NCBI GenBank assembly: GCA_013387265.2
Contig: JABFTP020000185.1
Coordinates: forward strand, 30,387,581 to 30,451,580
Length of the DNA stretch: 64,000 bases
Direction: 5' to 3'
From: Cryptolaemus montrouzieri
Lineage: Eukaryota; Arthropoda; Insecta; Coleoptera; Coccinellidae
Shown here: piece by piece, positions 22,300-33,280 of the stretch
Position numbering within the stretch: position 1 is the first letter of the stretch
Layout: every line of letters starts with the position of its first letter
Program-made: the position numbers and the translations under genes
Notes under the pieces: generated by a model
Seen by the model: the letters and a program-made list of their open reading frames with translations, nothing else
The model's database searches: none
Told to the model about the DNA's origin: nothing

Positions 22300-23060
22300 A
22301 AGTACACTTCGCCAACAAACTAACGCAAAAAATCGAAAATTCAAATTTATTCAGAACAAGTTTGGATATGTTGAAGAATTCCAGTAAACCACCAGCACTG
22401 AGGAATGCTTGAGAACAATCGAAATGAATATGGTACTCATAGAAATTGAAAGAAAACTGATGATGAAGAATGTAATACTTTTGGAAAAAATCAAACTCCT
22501 CGAATACCTGTCGATACTTTATTTTCACCCGTGGTGGTTGATTCATAATCAGAATCAATGATCCATTTCGTTCCAAATTGTTGGCTTCTCAATATTCTTT
22601 TGAGAACGTTCTAAACTTGATCGATCGGATTCAGGTCTGGACTTTGTGTAGGACACTCCATGACAGAAATTCCGCCTCATATCATTATTGAACCTTCCCT
22701 AAGATGTACTGCGCCTATTTCTCATTTCGACGTCTATACATAAGAGCACGTCGATCGAAATGAGAAAGACAAAATCTCGACTCATCTGCAAACGAAACTC
22801 TCTGTCAGTCATCTTCTATCCAACTGACATGTTCCTTGGCAAAATTCAATCGGGCTGTACGATGTGCTGCGGTTAGAGCTGGGCCTCGAGCTGCACACGA
22901 GGTTTAAAACAAATTGACAGAGACGTTTAGTGCTAATTTGATATCCACTGTTCTGTTGAAGGTGCCTACCAGTAGCGAACCGTTGTATTAATGAGGAAGT
23001 TCTTGAATAATGATCATGGATCGCTATGGTTGCTCGAGGTCGTTCTTGCCCATAGTCTAC
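22300..23060 (-). mobile_element. Tc1-like element remnant
   Basis: Starts with a CGCCAACAAACTAACGC-like terminus near 22308. 22320-22520 parallels 14105-14330. The minus-strand reading at about 22930-22720 contains AARGPALTAAHRTARLNFAK and DDxQRVSFADESRFCL, typical of the Tc1-like segment before and at the first catalytic Asp. Stops throughout. The sequence merges near 23045 with the repeat shared with 50440-50820. Confidence 0.72.
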
Positions 23061-23454
23061 TTGGTGAAGACGTAAAGTAATAAAAGCTCATTAAGTATGC
23101 AAATCCCTTAGAAATGTGATACGTGAGAAAATTGAAAAATAAATTTAGTTTCTATTTTATTTTCCGGCAGTTTATTGCCGGATCTTTGATAGGAACCCTC
23201 GTACAAATCTCCAACTACCAGAGTACGATCTTCTCTGTCTTTTTTATTGCTTGCGGATATTGCTGTCCTCGTTCCAAATAAAATGTATACACTATACGTC
23301 TGAAATTTGTAGTCAGTAACGTAGACGAATATGTGTTTTAAGGTTCTCTTCGAAAATAAAATTGAATCAATTGAACACTAATGTATTTGAAAACGATAAT
23401 AATTTAATGAAAATTGTTTCATGAATTTCAATCATACTTAACTTATGAAATATA
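23045..23454. repeat. Dispersed repeat R, left half
   Basis: Matches 50440-50819 at roughly 80-85 percent (shared runs such as GACGTAAAGTAATAAAAGCT and GAAATTTGTAGTCAGTAACG). It resumes at 26189-26340 after the element at 23455-26188; the counterpart resumes at 52208 and 54126 after two other insertions. No coding capacity recognised. Confidence 0.82.
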
Positions 23455-26188
23455 CAGGGATATCCACCAAGACCTACCGTTAAAAACTTTTTAAGTTCCA
23501 ATTACAATATCAAGCTGAAATTTTATACCGGAAATGGGTCATTACTTTGTTATTTCAAATGGCAATCTACCTTTTTCATTATACATCTAGAACCGACATT
23601 TGAGCAAGGCATAAAATACCCAAGTTGTTGGCACTTATCTGTCAAAACTTTTGACAGATTTAATTATTTTTGTTGTAAACTCGATTTTTGAGGAACATTT
23701 AAAAAAATTGTAGCTCGAAGATCTTTTGCACTACAGACACAATTTTTGCTTTGGTGGGTAGAAGAAGGATCAAGGAATTTCTTAAGCAATCTACATGTCA
23801 AATGTTTATTGCGTTGTTTTCTATGATTTTGTTCAATTTGGCCTTTTCAAACAGCAATAACTCAATTTTTTCAAATTGCACGTGCCAATTTTTAAATCGC
23901 CATCAGATGAAGCATCAAATTCAGATGGAATTGTATAAGCATGTACTATACCCATCTCTTAAAGTTCCGAAATAATTTGGGAATATATTGAATTTTGATG
24001 ATTTTGCAAGAACTAACAGAGAATACTTTGAAATATTTGAATCAAGTAGCTGAACTGGCTACGCTCACCTGACAGGTGCCTAAAATTATTGTACTTGTCA
24101 CTTCGTTCATTCGAATTTGATATTTCAACAAGAATTGTTGATAATTTGAAATGAAAATTTTTGAAAAACACCAGATTGTTAATATGGCTGATTATTCAAA
24201 CGAGGATATGTTTAATTTCTTTTTAATTCATGGCGCCTATGAGTAAAACAAAATTTCGAAGGATTAGAAGCAATTTTCTGCAATTCGGAGGAACAAAATA
24301 CATAGAAACTAGAAGAAAACCAATTCTCGAGGACGACGACAATCAAATTAATACGCTAGCGTATTTTCGTGCCAATCCACATGCGTCCATTAAGTCAGCA
24401 TCAATGGATATTGGATTGAGTTATACTTCCATTCAAAGGATTCTTAAGAAACATAACATGCACTCGTATTCTTTTATCAGACTACAAAAATTGAAACCAT
24501 CTGACCTTCCCAAGCGGATAAATTTCTGTGAAAATTCATTAATTCGGCTTCAAGAAGATGAGACAAATCTGCAAAAAATTATATGGTCTGATGAAGCCAA
24601 GTTCAATGAAAGTGGAATAACTGACAGAAGAAATCGACATTTTTGGGCCACAGAAAATCCACATTTCATTGAGGTTATTGATTTCCAAAATAAATTCATC
24701 GTGAACGTTTTTGTAATTTTAATGAATGATTTGTTGGCATATCACATTTATGAGGAAAATCTTAATGGACAAAGATACCTGGAAATTTTGAGAGGAACAT
24801 TAGCAAATTTTTAGACGGATTACCCCTTAACATTCTGAGGGATTGCTATTACCAAATGGATGGTGCACCAGCACATGAAACAGATCGGCAGCTAACAGAA
24901 ATGTTCGAGGATAGATGGTGGGGTAATCAAGGACCAAATTTATGGCCTCCGCGTTCTCCGGACCTGACGCTCCTTGATTTTCATTTATGGGGCAAAATCA
25001 AAAATGAGGTGTATCTTATTCCTGTAAGAAGTAAAGAAGAGTTACAAGATCGCATTCATAATGCTTTTCGTGATATTGATCCAGAGGAAACCAGGAGGGC
25101 AAGTCATCATGTTCGTATACAAGCTGTTAAGTGTATAGGGGCAAAATGGAGCCCATTTATTCAGATCGTAAATTAGTTTTCTCCTATGATGTTTAATATC
25201 ATTCATTCGTATTAATGTAATTATCTTCGATGATTGGTTTTCGCTTAGTTCCTACAATTTTTATTCATCCGAATTGTAGAAAATTGCGTCTAATGCCTCG
25301 AAATTTTATTTTACTTATAGACGGTAAATTTGGAAATTGGTTATTGAATTGCCTGCAATTTCTACCCACTAATTTTAGACATTCTAGAATGAATCAAAAA
25401 AAGATTAAATATATTTTCGTTTGAATAACCAGTGGTTTTATTCCAAATGTGCTGTATTTTTTGGATATTTTCAATCTGAAATAACGAAAATTCTTGTTGA
25501 AATATCAAATTCGAATGAACGAAGTGAAAAGTACATTAATTTTAGGCACCTGTCAGGTGAGCGTAGCCAATTCAGCTACTTGATTCAAATATGTCAAAGC
25601 ATTCTGTGTTAGTTCTTGAAAAATCATCAAAATTCAATATATTCCCAAATTATTTTGGAACTATAAGAGATGGGTATAGTACATGCTGACATAATTCATA
25701 TATATGACGTTTCATCTGATGGCGATATAAAAATTGGCACGTGCAATTGCTGTTTGAAAAAGGCCAAATTGAAAAAATCATACAAAACAACGCAATAAAC
25801 ATTTGACATGTGTAGATTGCTTTAAAAATTCCTGGATCATTCTTCTATCCACCAAAAATTGTGTCTGTAGTGCAAAAGATCTACGAGCTTTTTTTAAATG
25901 TTCCTCAAAAATCGAGTTTATAACAAAAATAAAAATCTGTCAAAAGTTTTGACTTGGGTATTTTATGCCTTGCTCAAATGTCGGTTCTAGATGTATAATA
26001 AAAAAGGTAGATTGCCATTTGAAATAACAAAGTGATGACCCACTTCCGGTATAACCGGAAATGGTATCACTTAGAAAATATTTCACTCCAATTGGAAATC
26101 GCTTTTTTTGGCTTCGTATAAAATTTCAGATTGATATTGTAATTGGAACTCAAAAAGTTTTTAACGGACGGTCCTGGTGGATATCCTG
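23455..26188 (+). mobile_element. Mariner-like element with ~690-bp inverted arms
   Basis: Ends CAGGGATATCCACCA and TGGTGGATATCCTG are flanked by TA on both sides. The left arm 23455-24145 is the reverse complement of about 25490-26188 with scattered mismatches, so about half of the 2.73-kb element is terminal repeat. Transposase lies between the arms on the plus strand. It interrupts repeat R, whose relative at 50440-54200 lacks this insertion. Confidence 0.92.
24185..25176 (+). pseudogene. Mariner-like DDD transposase, nearly intact
   Basis: The start region reads MADYSNEDMFNFFLIHG (24184-24235), then a frame change to the main frame at about 24240. Main frame: SIKSASMDIGLSYTSIQRIL (HTH), LPKRINFCENSL, IIWSDEAKFNESG (first Asp), NPHFIEVIDFQNKFIVNVFV, YEENLNGQRYLEIL. 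A one-base shift at about 24812 leads to MDGAPAHETDRQ (second Asp) and WPPRSPDLTLLDFHLWG (third Asp). All three acidic residues are present, with 33 residues between the second and third. Only two frame lesions were seen, so this is among the youngest copies here. Confidence 0.9.
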
Positions 26189-26400
26189 TATAATAATTGA
26201 ATAATGTTTATGATATTTCAGATAACTCAATATTTTTAGTAAATTATGGAAATGTGCATTTATTTATTGATTCATAAATATGGAATGCCTGCAAGTTTTC
26301 TCAAATGGTATCCACCGAATAAAATGTTACAACCTATGTTAAAAATAAATAAACATTTGAAAATAGGATCACAGTAGTAAAATAGAATCACAATAGGAAA
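26189..26400. repeat. Dispersed repeat R, right half
   Basis: 26191-26260 (TAATAATTGAATAATGTTTA and TGATATTTCAGATAACTCAA) matches 52211-52226 joined to 54126-54190. It therefore represents the uninterrupted target of the LINE at 52227-54118. Confidence 0.85.
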
Positions 26401-26401
26401 C

Positions 26402-27230
26402 CTAGAATCTAGCATATATGTAAGTTCGACAGAATATTTGACGTAGAGTCCTCTTCATCGTAGTCACAGACTTCGCTGAGAAAACATCTAGCTCTGGATG
26501 CTCGTTGCAAGCACGACACATCCTCAACACAAGAGAGTTCTGTGAACAATTTGTTCTTCTGAAACTTATATGAAATAGATCGAATTTACGGAGAGATCGG
26601 GTAAGAATATTAAAATCAATCATGGAAAGAGCATCAGGTACTTGGAGATAGTTATGGAGCATTTTGAAAAGAAACATAATATCTGCCATTGTACTGCGAT
26701 TTTTGAAACGAATTAAATTAAGGTATGTTCTAGCAGGGATATAATCATGATTCACAGTTTGTATATTAATTTTTCCATATATAAATTTGATGAACGGGTT
26801 CTGAATAACCTCAATACGCTGAACATAATGATATTGCGGGTTCCATATTATACAGGCGAAAAGTATTCTACTACTAACATATGCATGGTATAGAATAAGA
26901 AAAGATTTAACACTTCTTAATTCAAGACCCTTCCGAAATATGCACTCCAGCATCTTATGTGAAACAGAGACAATGCGATCAATATGCAGAACAAATAGCA
27001 ATTTAGAATCGAAAGTGACGCCAAGGTCCTTAAAGCTGAAAACCCCATCGATATCATAATTGAATGTTAGTACTTTCGGGTTTCTGCTGTAACTTATTGT
27101 AGAACATTTTTTGAGATTTTAAAAGAGATAATTCCGAGTACAATGATGAGAGAGATTCGTGATGTCATTCTGCATTTCGATGCAGTTATTGAGAGACTCT
27201 ACTCGTCTGAAAATTTTTAAATCGTCATTT
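26402..27230 (-). pseudogene. Jockey/CR1-like LINE, RT C-terminal part
   Basis: A 199-residue open frame on the minus strand (27001-26402) is preceded in another frame by SRNPKVLTFNYDIDG and FKDLGVTFDSKL. The main frame has HKMLECIFRKG, LILYHAYVSSRILFACIIWN and IEVIQNPFIKFIYGK, the thumb and post-RT region of jockey-type elements. Catalytic motifs lie upstream and are missing: copy C of the mariner-like family abuts at 27231. Confidence 0.75.
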
Positions 27231-28186
27231 TTTTGCCTGTCAGACTAAACGGTCCCGCTTATCGGTAATTTCTTGAGTAGGAGTTACCATTATTGCTCGA
27301 GGATGTGCCACTTTTCGTGAGAAACATGATGTGGTTCATGCATGACGCGGCATCAGCACATTTTAGTGGAGAAGCTAGGGAATTCTTGAATAATACATTC
27401 AACAACCGATGGATAGGTCGGGGTGGGCCAGAACCATGGCCTCCTAGGTCCCCAGATTTAAATAGTTTACACTTTTTCTTATAGGGGTACCTCAAAAGTT
27501 TAGTTTCTACCACCCCAGTGAATACTGTAGAAGAATTGAGAAATCGAATAATAACCTCTTGTGACACAATAAGAAATACCCCAGGAATATTTCAAAGAGT
27601 GTGTTTATATGCGAAGGACAGAGGCCCGTATTCTTGCATTGAAGGAAACTTCCAGCAATTTATTTAGTTTTTAATTGTTCTTTTTTTTCATTTGATATTG
27701 AATAAGTATAAGTTGAGTCTCTGAAGATGAGCTATCAATCAATTTTTTTTTATTTATCGAATAACATACAATTCAAATAATTAAAATGCAATAATTTTTC
27801 ACTCGAAAACATTTGGAGATACGAAAAAATTAGGAGTGTCAAAAAAAAAGACGAAAATTGATTGTACGCTGATCAGTGGCGTACTGCAAAAAAGCTTGAA
27901 AAAGCAAAGGGAGACAAGGCCGAGAAAAAGAAAACACCTTGTGAATTTCAGTCAAAATCTAGGACTGTAACGATGGAGGCTGGAAAAATAGCTTGCATTC
28001 CAAATTTGGGATGAATATCTCAAAAACTGCAGGAGTTTTGAAGAAAAAAAACAATTTTTTCCGGAAATTTTAACACCCTGTAGCACCGTAACGAAGCTAT
28101 TGCAGACCTATGTTTATATAATTTTTTTTTCTTAGAATTGCACGTTGAATTAATTAAGTTATGACATACTATTATGTAACACCCTG
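27231..28186 (+). mobile_element. Long-arm mariner-like element, copy C (5'-truncated)
   Basis: The right arm is intact, with the inner boundary CACCCTG|TA at 28080 and the outer end TAACACCCTG|TA at 28186. The left arm and transposase N-terminus are missing. The transposase fragment reads FFLPVRLNGPAYR-like, VRNMMWFMHDAASAHFSGEA (second Asp kept) and RWIGRGGPEPWPPRSPDLNS (third Asp kept), with 36 residues between them. Confidence 0.87.
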
Positions 28187-28197
28187 TATATGTATGT

Positions 28198-28760
28198 TTT
28201 AATAACCTTTTTTGGGGTTAAATTTGGAGAATATACTTAATAATACTCTTCAACCCTTATCTGAGTGACACGCCCTTGATCATCCAGAGACCTAAAGATT
28301 TATTACTCTACGGCTTTACCAAATCGACTTTAGGTCTACTTTCATGATTTCCTGTCTTTCTGTACCTACGGGTCATTCTGAAAGCAGTTGAATGGTTCAC
28401 CCCAAGTCTAGGTCCAATCTAAGTCATCTAACACATCTCCTTCTGCACATTTGCCAGCGACAAATTTTGTGACTCGCATTGAATTATTACCGAAAATTAA
28501 AATTTTCAAGAAAAACAAACTTTAATCGTAGAAATTGATCAGCAACTGCTGGCATCAGTATGTGGTCGTTTGTTGCAGAATCTCAATTTGTTTCTTTCAT
28601 ATATTTTCATGAGGGGAACATGAGCTCGAAGAAAAAAGTATCGAATTTTGTTAGTGAATGTCCGGACATATACGAAAAAACATGCATCAATAACTTGTTG
28701 CTTTCCAAAAATGAAATTAGCAATATTGAATCTTTGCGTTAATTTCTTGGCGCAGTGTAT
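28198..28760 (-). mobile_element. Tc1-like element remnant (uninterrupted counterpart)
   Basis: 28198-28325 repeats 55783-55905. 28330-28510 matches 14985-15023 joined to 16870-17015, without the hAT insertion. On the minus strand it reads LKILIFGNNNA-like, TKFVAGKCAEGDVL and LGVNHSTAFRMT, an HTH-like segment. A terminus-like TTAATTTCTTGGCG lies at 28742-28755. Open frames at 28539-28836 have no recognised motif. Confidence 0.68.
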
Positions 28761-28977
28761 GTCCGCGTATTTGAGAAATACCCTGTGTTTATGTTTTCTT
28801 AGAGAAAAAATCAAGCTAAGATACATTGATCAATAAAACCAAAAAACTGAAATTGAAAATTAAAGTGAGTTTTCAACAATTGCATTATAGTAAAAGGTAT
28901 GTAAATGGACATACTTTCATTGTTGACGTCGTTATGTTAAGTTTTTCTGACTCCCTCTATATCATTTGAAATCTCAC

Positions 28978-29389
28978 CTGCTTTGTGAATCTATCTTGAA
29001 ACGGCCACATTTCTTCTGTACTTTCCCAATTCCATTCTCCGGCTCTTACCTTAATCGTGCCCTTCCTCCCAAATACACAGTGTGCCGCTGTCATAGCTAC
29101 CTGAGGATGAATTAAAGAAGCCCCGCACAGAAATGCTTTATTCCATAGAATTCCCAGCATCCACGGAAATTCCCCAAATTCGGCTTCGTTATTTTGTCCA
29201 ACAATTCTTTTCGAGAAAAACGGGGAGAATGATTTGGAGAAAGAAGATAGTCTGTTGGTTATTCCGATGCCAAATTTGTCATCTACGTAGTTGCTGCGAC
29301 GTCGTCTTCCACATTCTATTCTACAGCATACGTCAAAGTCATCACTACATGGGCTTTGGTTAAGTGAGTTGCCGCTACTTTCGAAATTT
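28978..29389 (-). CDS. CLIP-domain serine protease homologue, exon 2
   Basis: Acceptor TTTTTCAG before 29389 and donor CAG|GTGAGA after 28978. 412 nt: one base completing Arg64, then residues 65-201. It contains the second half of the CLIP domain (PCSDDFDVCC: Cys78, Cys85, Cys86), a basic linker CGRRRRSNY, a KR|IVGQ junction (Arg125-Ile126) where the protease-like domain begins, EAEFGEFPWMLGI, and TAAHCVFG with His167. The EFGEFPWM motif is typical of PPAF-2-like SPHs. Confidence 0.94.
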
Positions 29390-29487
29390 CTGAAAAATTG
29401 AAAACTTTCATAAGGGAAAATTACAGAATGATTTGGAATATCTTATTTAATAATTTTTTTTCAAAATATAGACATCTACTTGAAATA

Positions 29488-31014
29488 AACACCTCAAAAA
29501 AGTCTAGGGAACACCTCTGAATATCGATATATCGTATCTAGAACGATCAATATGGATGATTTTTTTAAAGAAAGAAACACCTGCATCAATTTCTTACCAA
29601 ATTATGTAGAGTGCCGCAACAGATTTCAGTTTTTTTTACGAAAAACTAAAAATGCAGCAGATGCGACGCTGCTTTATAATCATTTCATGTATTCAGTGTT
29701 TGGAATCAGTTAGTTGGCACTTTGTTTCTCTTGTAAGCACCAATATAAGATTCAAGTTTTGTGATTCGACCATGGAAAGACGACATTTGACTAGAGAAGA
29801 GATGTTACGAGCCGTTGGCATGCTCCAAGCTGGGAGCTCACAACGGGAAGTATCCAGGGTTCTGGGAAGTAGCCCAAGTGTCATAAACCGTTTATGGTTG
29901 CGTTTCAATGAAACAGGTAGCGTAGAAGAACGCCATACAGGTCGTTTCAGGATTACTACAGTCGCCCAAGACCGATTTTTGGTTTTACAAGCCAGAAGAG
30001 ATCGTACTATCACAGCATCTCAATTAGCTATCACGAGTTCATAATGTACAAATTTCCCACCAAACTGTGAAAAATCGACTGCACGAAGGTCAACTCCAAT
30101 CCAGACGTCCTTTAAGAGTTCCACAACTGACCCATGGAAATCGCGCTGCTCGTTTAGCTTGATACCAAGAACACGTAAACTGGGATCAAGAGAGGTGGGC
30201 CACAGTTCTCTTCAGTGATGAATCTAGATTTAGTTATTATCCCGATTCGGGAAGAATTCGAGTATGGGGGAAACCTGGAAAGCAAAACCGTCTCCAGCAT
30301 GCTCGAGAAATTATTACACAGGGAGGCGGATCACTGATGTTTTGGGGAGGTATACACCTTGGTGGAAGAACTGACCTCGTTTTTATACAGAACAACTTCA
30401 TGGGTAATTCTTACGCAAATGAGATAGTTTTACCTGTAGTGGTACCGTATCTCCAAACAATGGGTCAAAATCCACTCCCATCGTGCAAGAGTTGTCTTGA
30501 ACGTTCTTGAAGAGAATGATATCGATATTCTACCGTAGCCATCCTGCTCCCCTGATCTGAATCCCATCGACCATGTGTGGGACACCCTAAAAAGAGATCT
30601 CCTGCGTCAAAACGTCTTCCATAATGAACAGGAGCTTCGATTAGCAGTTCAGGGTGCTTTGAATGACTTAGACCGAAATGTAATAGACAATTTAATATTG
30701 AGCATGCCGCGACGATGCCAAAGTGACATTAATAAAAGAGGTGGACCTTCTGGGTACTGAAAAATATAAGTGCTTCCATATCGTTTCGAAAATATTAGTT
30801 CAGGATTTTTTTTGTTTTACCAAATTTCGTCATTTTCAAATTTCAAATTTTTTTATAATAGGTGCTTCGGAGAAGTCAAATATTATTTTGTTTTCTTGAG
30901 AATACATTATATACAATACATCCTAACAAAAACCGAAAGATTTCTATAAATTCGAATCATTAAATTCATATTTTAAAGATATTGTAAGTGTTCCCTTGAC
31001 TTTTTTGAGGTGTT
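29488..31014 (+). mobile_element. Tc1 element (1527 bp)
   Basis: Inverted ends AACACCTCAAAAAAGTC and GACTTTTTTGAGGTGTT with TA on each side. The size fits Tc1-like elements. A plus-strand transposase fills most of it. It lies in SPH intron 1. Confidence 0.93.
29772..30760 (+). pseudogene. Tc1 transposase (broken)
   Basis: Starts MERRHLTREEMLRAVGMLQA, then SSQREVSRVLGSSPSVINRL and RFNETGSVEERHTGR (paired-like HTH). After a frameshift near 30040: LFSDESRFSYYPDSGRIRVW (first Asp, about 30215) and GGSLMFWGGIHLGGRTDLVF. The segment that should read QDNAPxHRARV is damaged at about 30470 (reading SHRARVVLNVLEENDIDIL), so the second catalytic Asp is gone. At the end, CSPDLNPIDHVWDTLKRDLL has Asp where Tc1 proteins usually have Glu. 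Confidence 0.9.
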
Positions 31015-31029
31015 TATATACTCTGAAAA

Positions 31030-31827
31030 ATCGTTTGAGTCGAAAATATTGAGTGATGAATGTGACGTTGAACGTACAGCTAAGGAGATATCCCGGTCGA
31101 TTGAGTCAGCGAATCACGATAACTGTCCACTAAAGAGAAAGCCCGAGAATGGTACAACTTCATGGTGACATCCTGTCCTCGAAAAACGCGGAAGGAAACT
31201 TTTTAATCGAGCTGAAAATACCGGCAAATGGGACCTTTATCATTCTACTCTAACGTCATAAAATAGAGAAATTAAGAAAATAACCGATGGTTGGACCTCA
31301 GGGTACGTGAGTACTGCATGAGTCTCTCAGAACTCAGACACGCTCGAATTGATATCAGTGGATCTTTCACTTCGAAGGCTTTGACGTCATAAAATAAAGA
31401 AATTAGGAGGGCAAATTGAGAGTCCTGGTGAAGGTTCTGCGGGGGGTTGAAAGTACCCCCGTTAGTGCAAGGCTACATAGGGTTCTCGCCAGAGGCCTGG
31501 TGCTGCCCATTGGATCTGTGGAAGGCCCGGATGGACGGTACACGGGCTCTGAAAGAGAGACGTTAGAGATTCTTGCCAGAATGAGATTGTCGGTTTCTCG
31601 ATATCAGTGACAGCGAAAAGCTAAAAAAGGGAAGGTTGGAAGAACGCAAGAAAGATCATGAAGCCCGGAGGAGTTAGGTAGGCGATTCGCGCATTAAATT
31701 CATTAAGACTCCTGGGGAGGATGGCATCATGCCTGCCTTGTTACATACAACAAGGGATGCATGTTCTTCTTCAATACCTCATCAGGAATGTTGGCTCGGC
31801 CAGCTTGAGGAAGGTTAGGATTATATC
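31030..31827 (+). pseudogene. Rearranged LINE fragment (same family as 57520-59500)
   Basis: 31060-31250 matches 57540-57760 (TAAGGAGATATCCC, AAAGCCCGAGAATG regions). 31280-31385 matches 59565-59690, a part that lies about 1.8 kb further 3' in the better copy. 31385-31630 then returns to 57755-57960. The displaced block is bracketed by the near-identical ACGTCATAAAATA and AGAAATTA stretches at 31253 and 31383. Open frames here are shadows or scraps. Confidence 0.72.
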
Positions 31828-32311
31828 ACAGGCCCTCTCTATACAAGGCTGGAGCTGCTGAGAATTGGCAACAATGCTAGCAGGGCGTCCCGTACCCAGT
31901 GAAAATGAACCTTCAGCGCATCATACGTGACATTGTTGAAGCACTTTAAAGATATTTCGTATTTTATTCGTTTTCGGAAGTTTTAAGCATTTTAAACAAT
32001 CTATATCATTGGTGCTTTGGAGAAGTCAAATATTATTTTGTTTTTCGAGAATACATTATATACCTATTGTTGTTTTCAGTTACCTATTTTTACTAAGATC
32101 ATTTAGATTTTTCTTGCACATTTCTCTGTCATTGTAAGTGCATGTTTCCAAGTGTTTTTATATTATAGTATCATTTAAATGCATGCGAATTCAATTTAAA
32201 ATACCCGCGCCATTTAAACTCTGTGCTAGTTCAATGTCAAGTAACCCTGTTAGTGTGACGTCACGCGCTGTTGCCACATGAGCAGCTCCGGCCTTGTATA
32301 GAGAGGGCCGT
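31828..32311. mobile_element. Non-autonomous element with inverted ends (MITE-like), inside LINE
   Basis: GGCCCTCTCTATACAAGGC at 31828-31846 is the reverse complement of the end at about 32293-32311, with continued inverted similarity (GGAGCTGCT). LINE sequence related to 58150-58260 lies on both sides (to 31827, from 32312), so this is an insertion of about 484 bp. No coding frame. It contains a 50-bp stretch (32011-32062) shared with the Tc1 element at 30862-30917. Confidence 0.72.
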
Positions 32312-32420
32312 GGTTATATACATCCCCAAGGTGGGTTAACTGAACTCACAACCTAAACCGTTTAGACCGATAAGTCTTATGTCTTTCGTTCTGAAAACCC
32401 TGGAGAGGTGTTAGATGAAT
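32312..32420 (+). pseudogene. LINE fragment, continuation
   Basis: Matches 58200-58310 (CTCACAACCTAAACCGTTTA, GACCGATAAGTCTTATG). It continues the fragment interrupted by the MITE-like insertion. Confidence 0.72.
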
Positions 32421-32950
<530 letters not shown>

Positions 32951-33280
32951 AAGAGGATTTACAAAATTTGAATAATTGTATTTACAATAAATGCTTATAT
33001 CTATAATTTTGGTGTGTGTTAGAAAAAAAACACAAGTGTGAGCTCAGGAAATGTAACAGGGGGACCATACTATCTTGTATGTGATTCAATAAATGAGTGA
33101 AAAAACCTGAGGAAAAAACTAGTTTCCCTGTCGCTATTGAACTAGCAATAGCGATCATTTGGCACATCGAATGAATTAATGATTCATAAAATTTTTTTTC
33201 AGCAAATTGGAGCTAGATCCCTTGAATACTGCAAGGACTATCGGTTATATGTTTTTGATGAGGAATATACACCCTGTATA

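Noticed and set aside
23751..23975. 74-residue frame with hydrophobic segment
   Set aside because: Within the 690-bp arm of the mariner-like element; the mirrored arm has no matching frame.
28539..28836. 95-residue minus-strand frame next to SPH exon 2
   Set aside because: No CLIP or protease motif and no splice sites that fit the SPH phases; likely Tc1-like debris.
31416..31610. GC-rich 64-residue frame
   Set aside because: Lies in a rearranged LINE fragment and is out of frame with the homologous copy at 57780.
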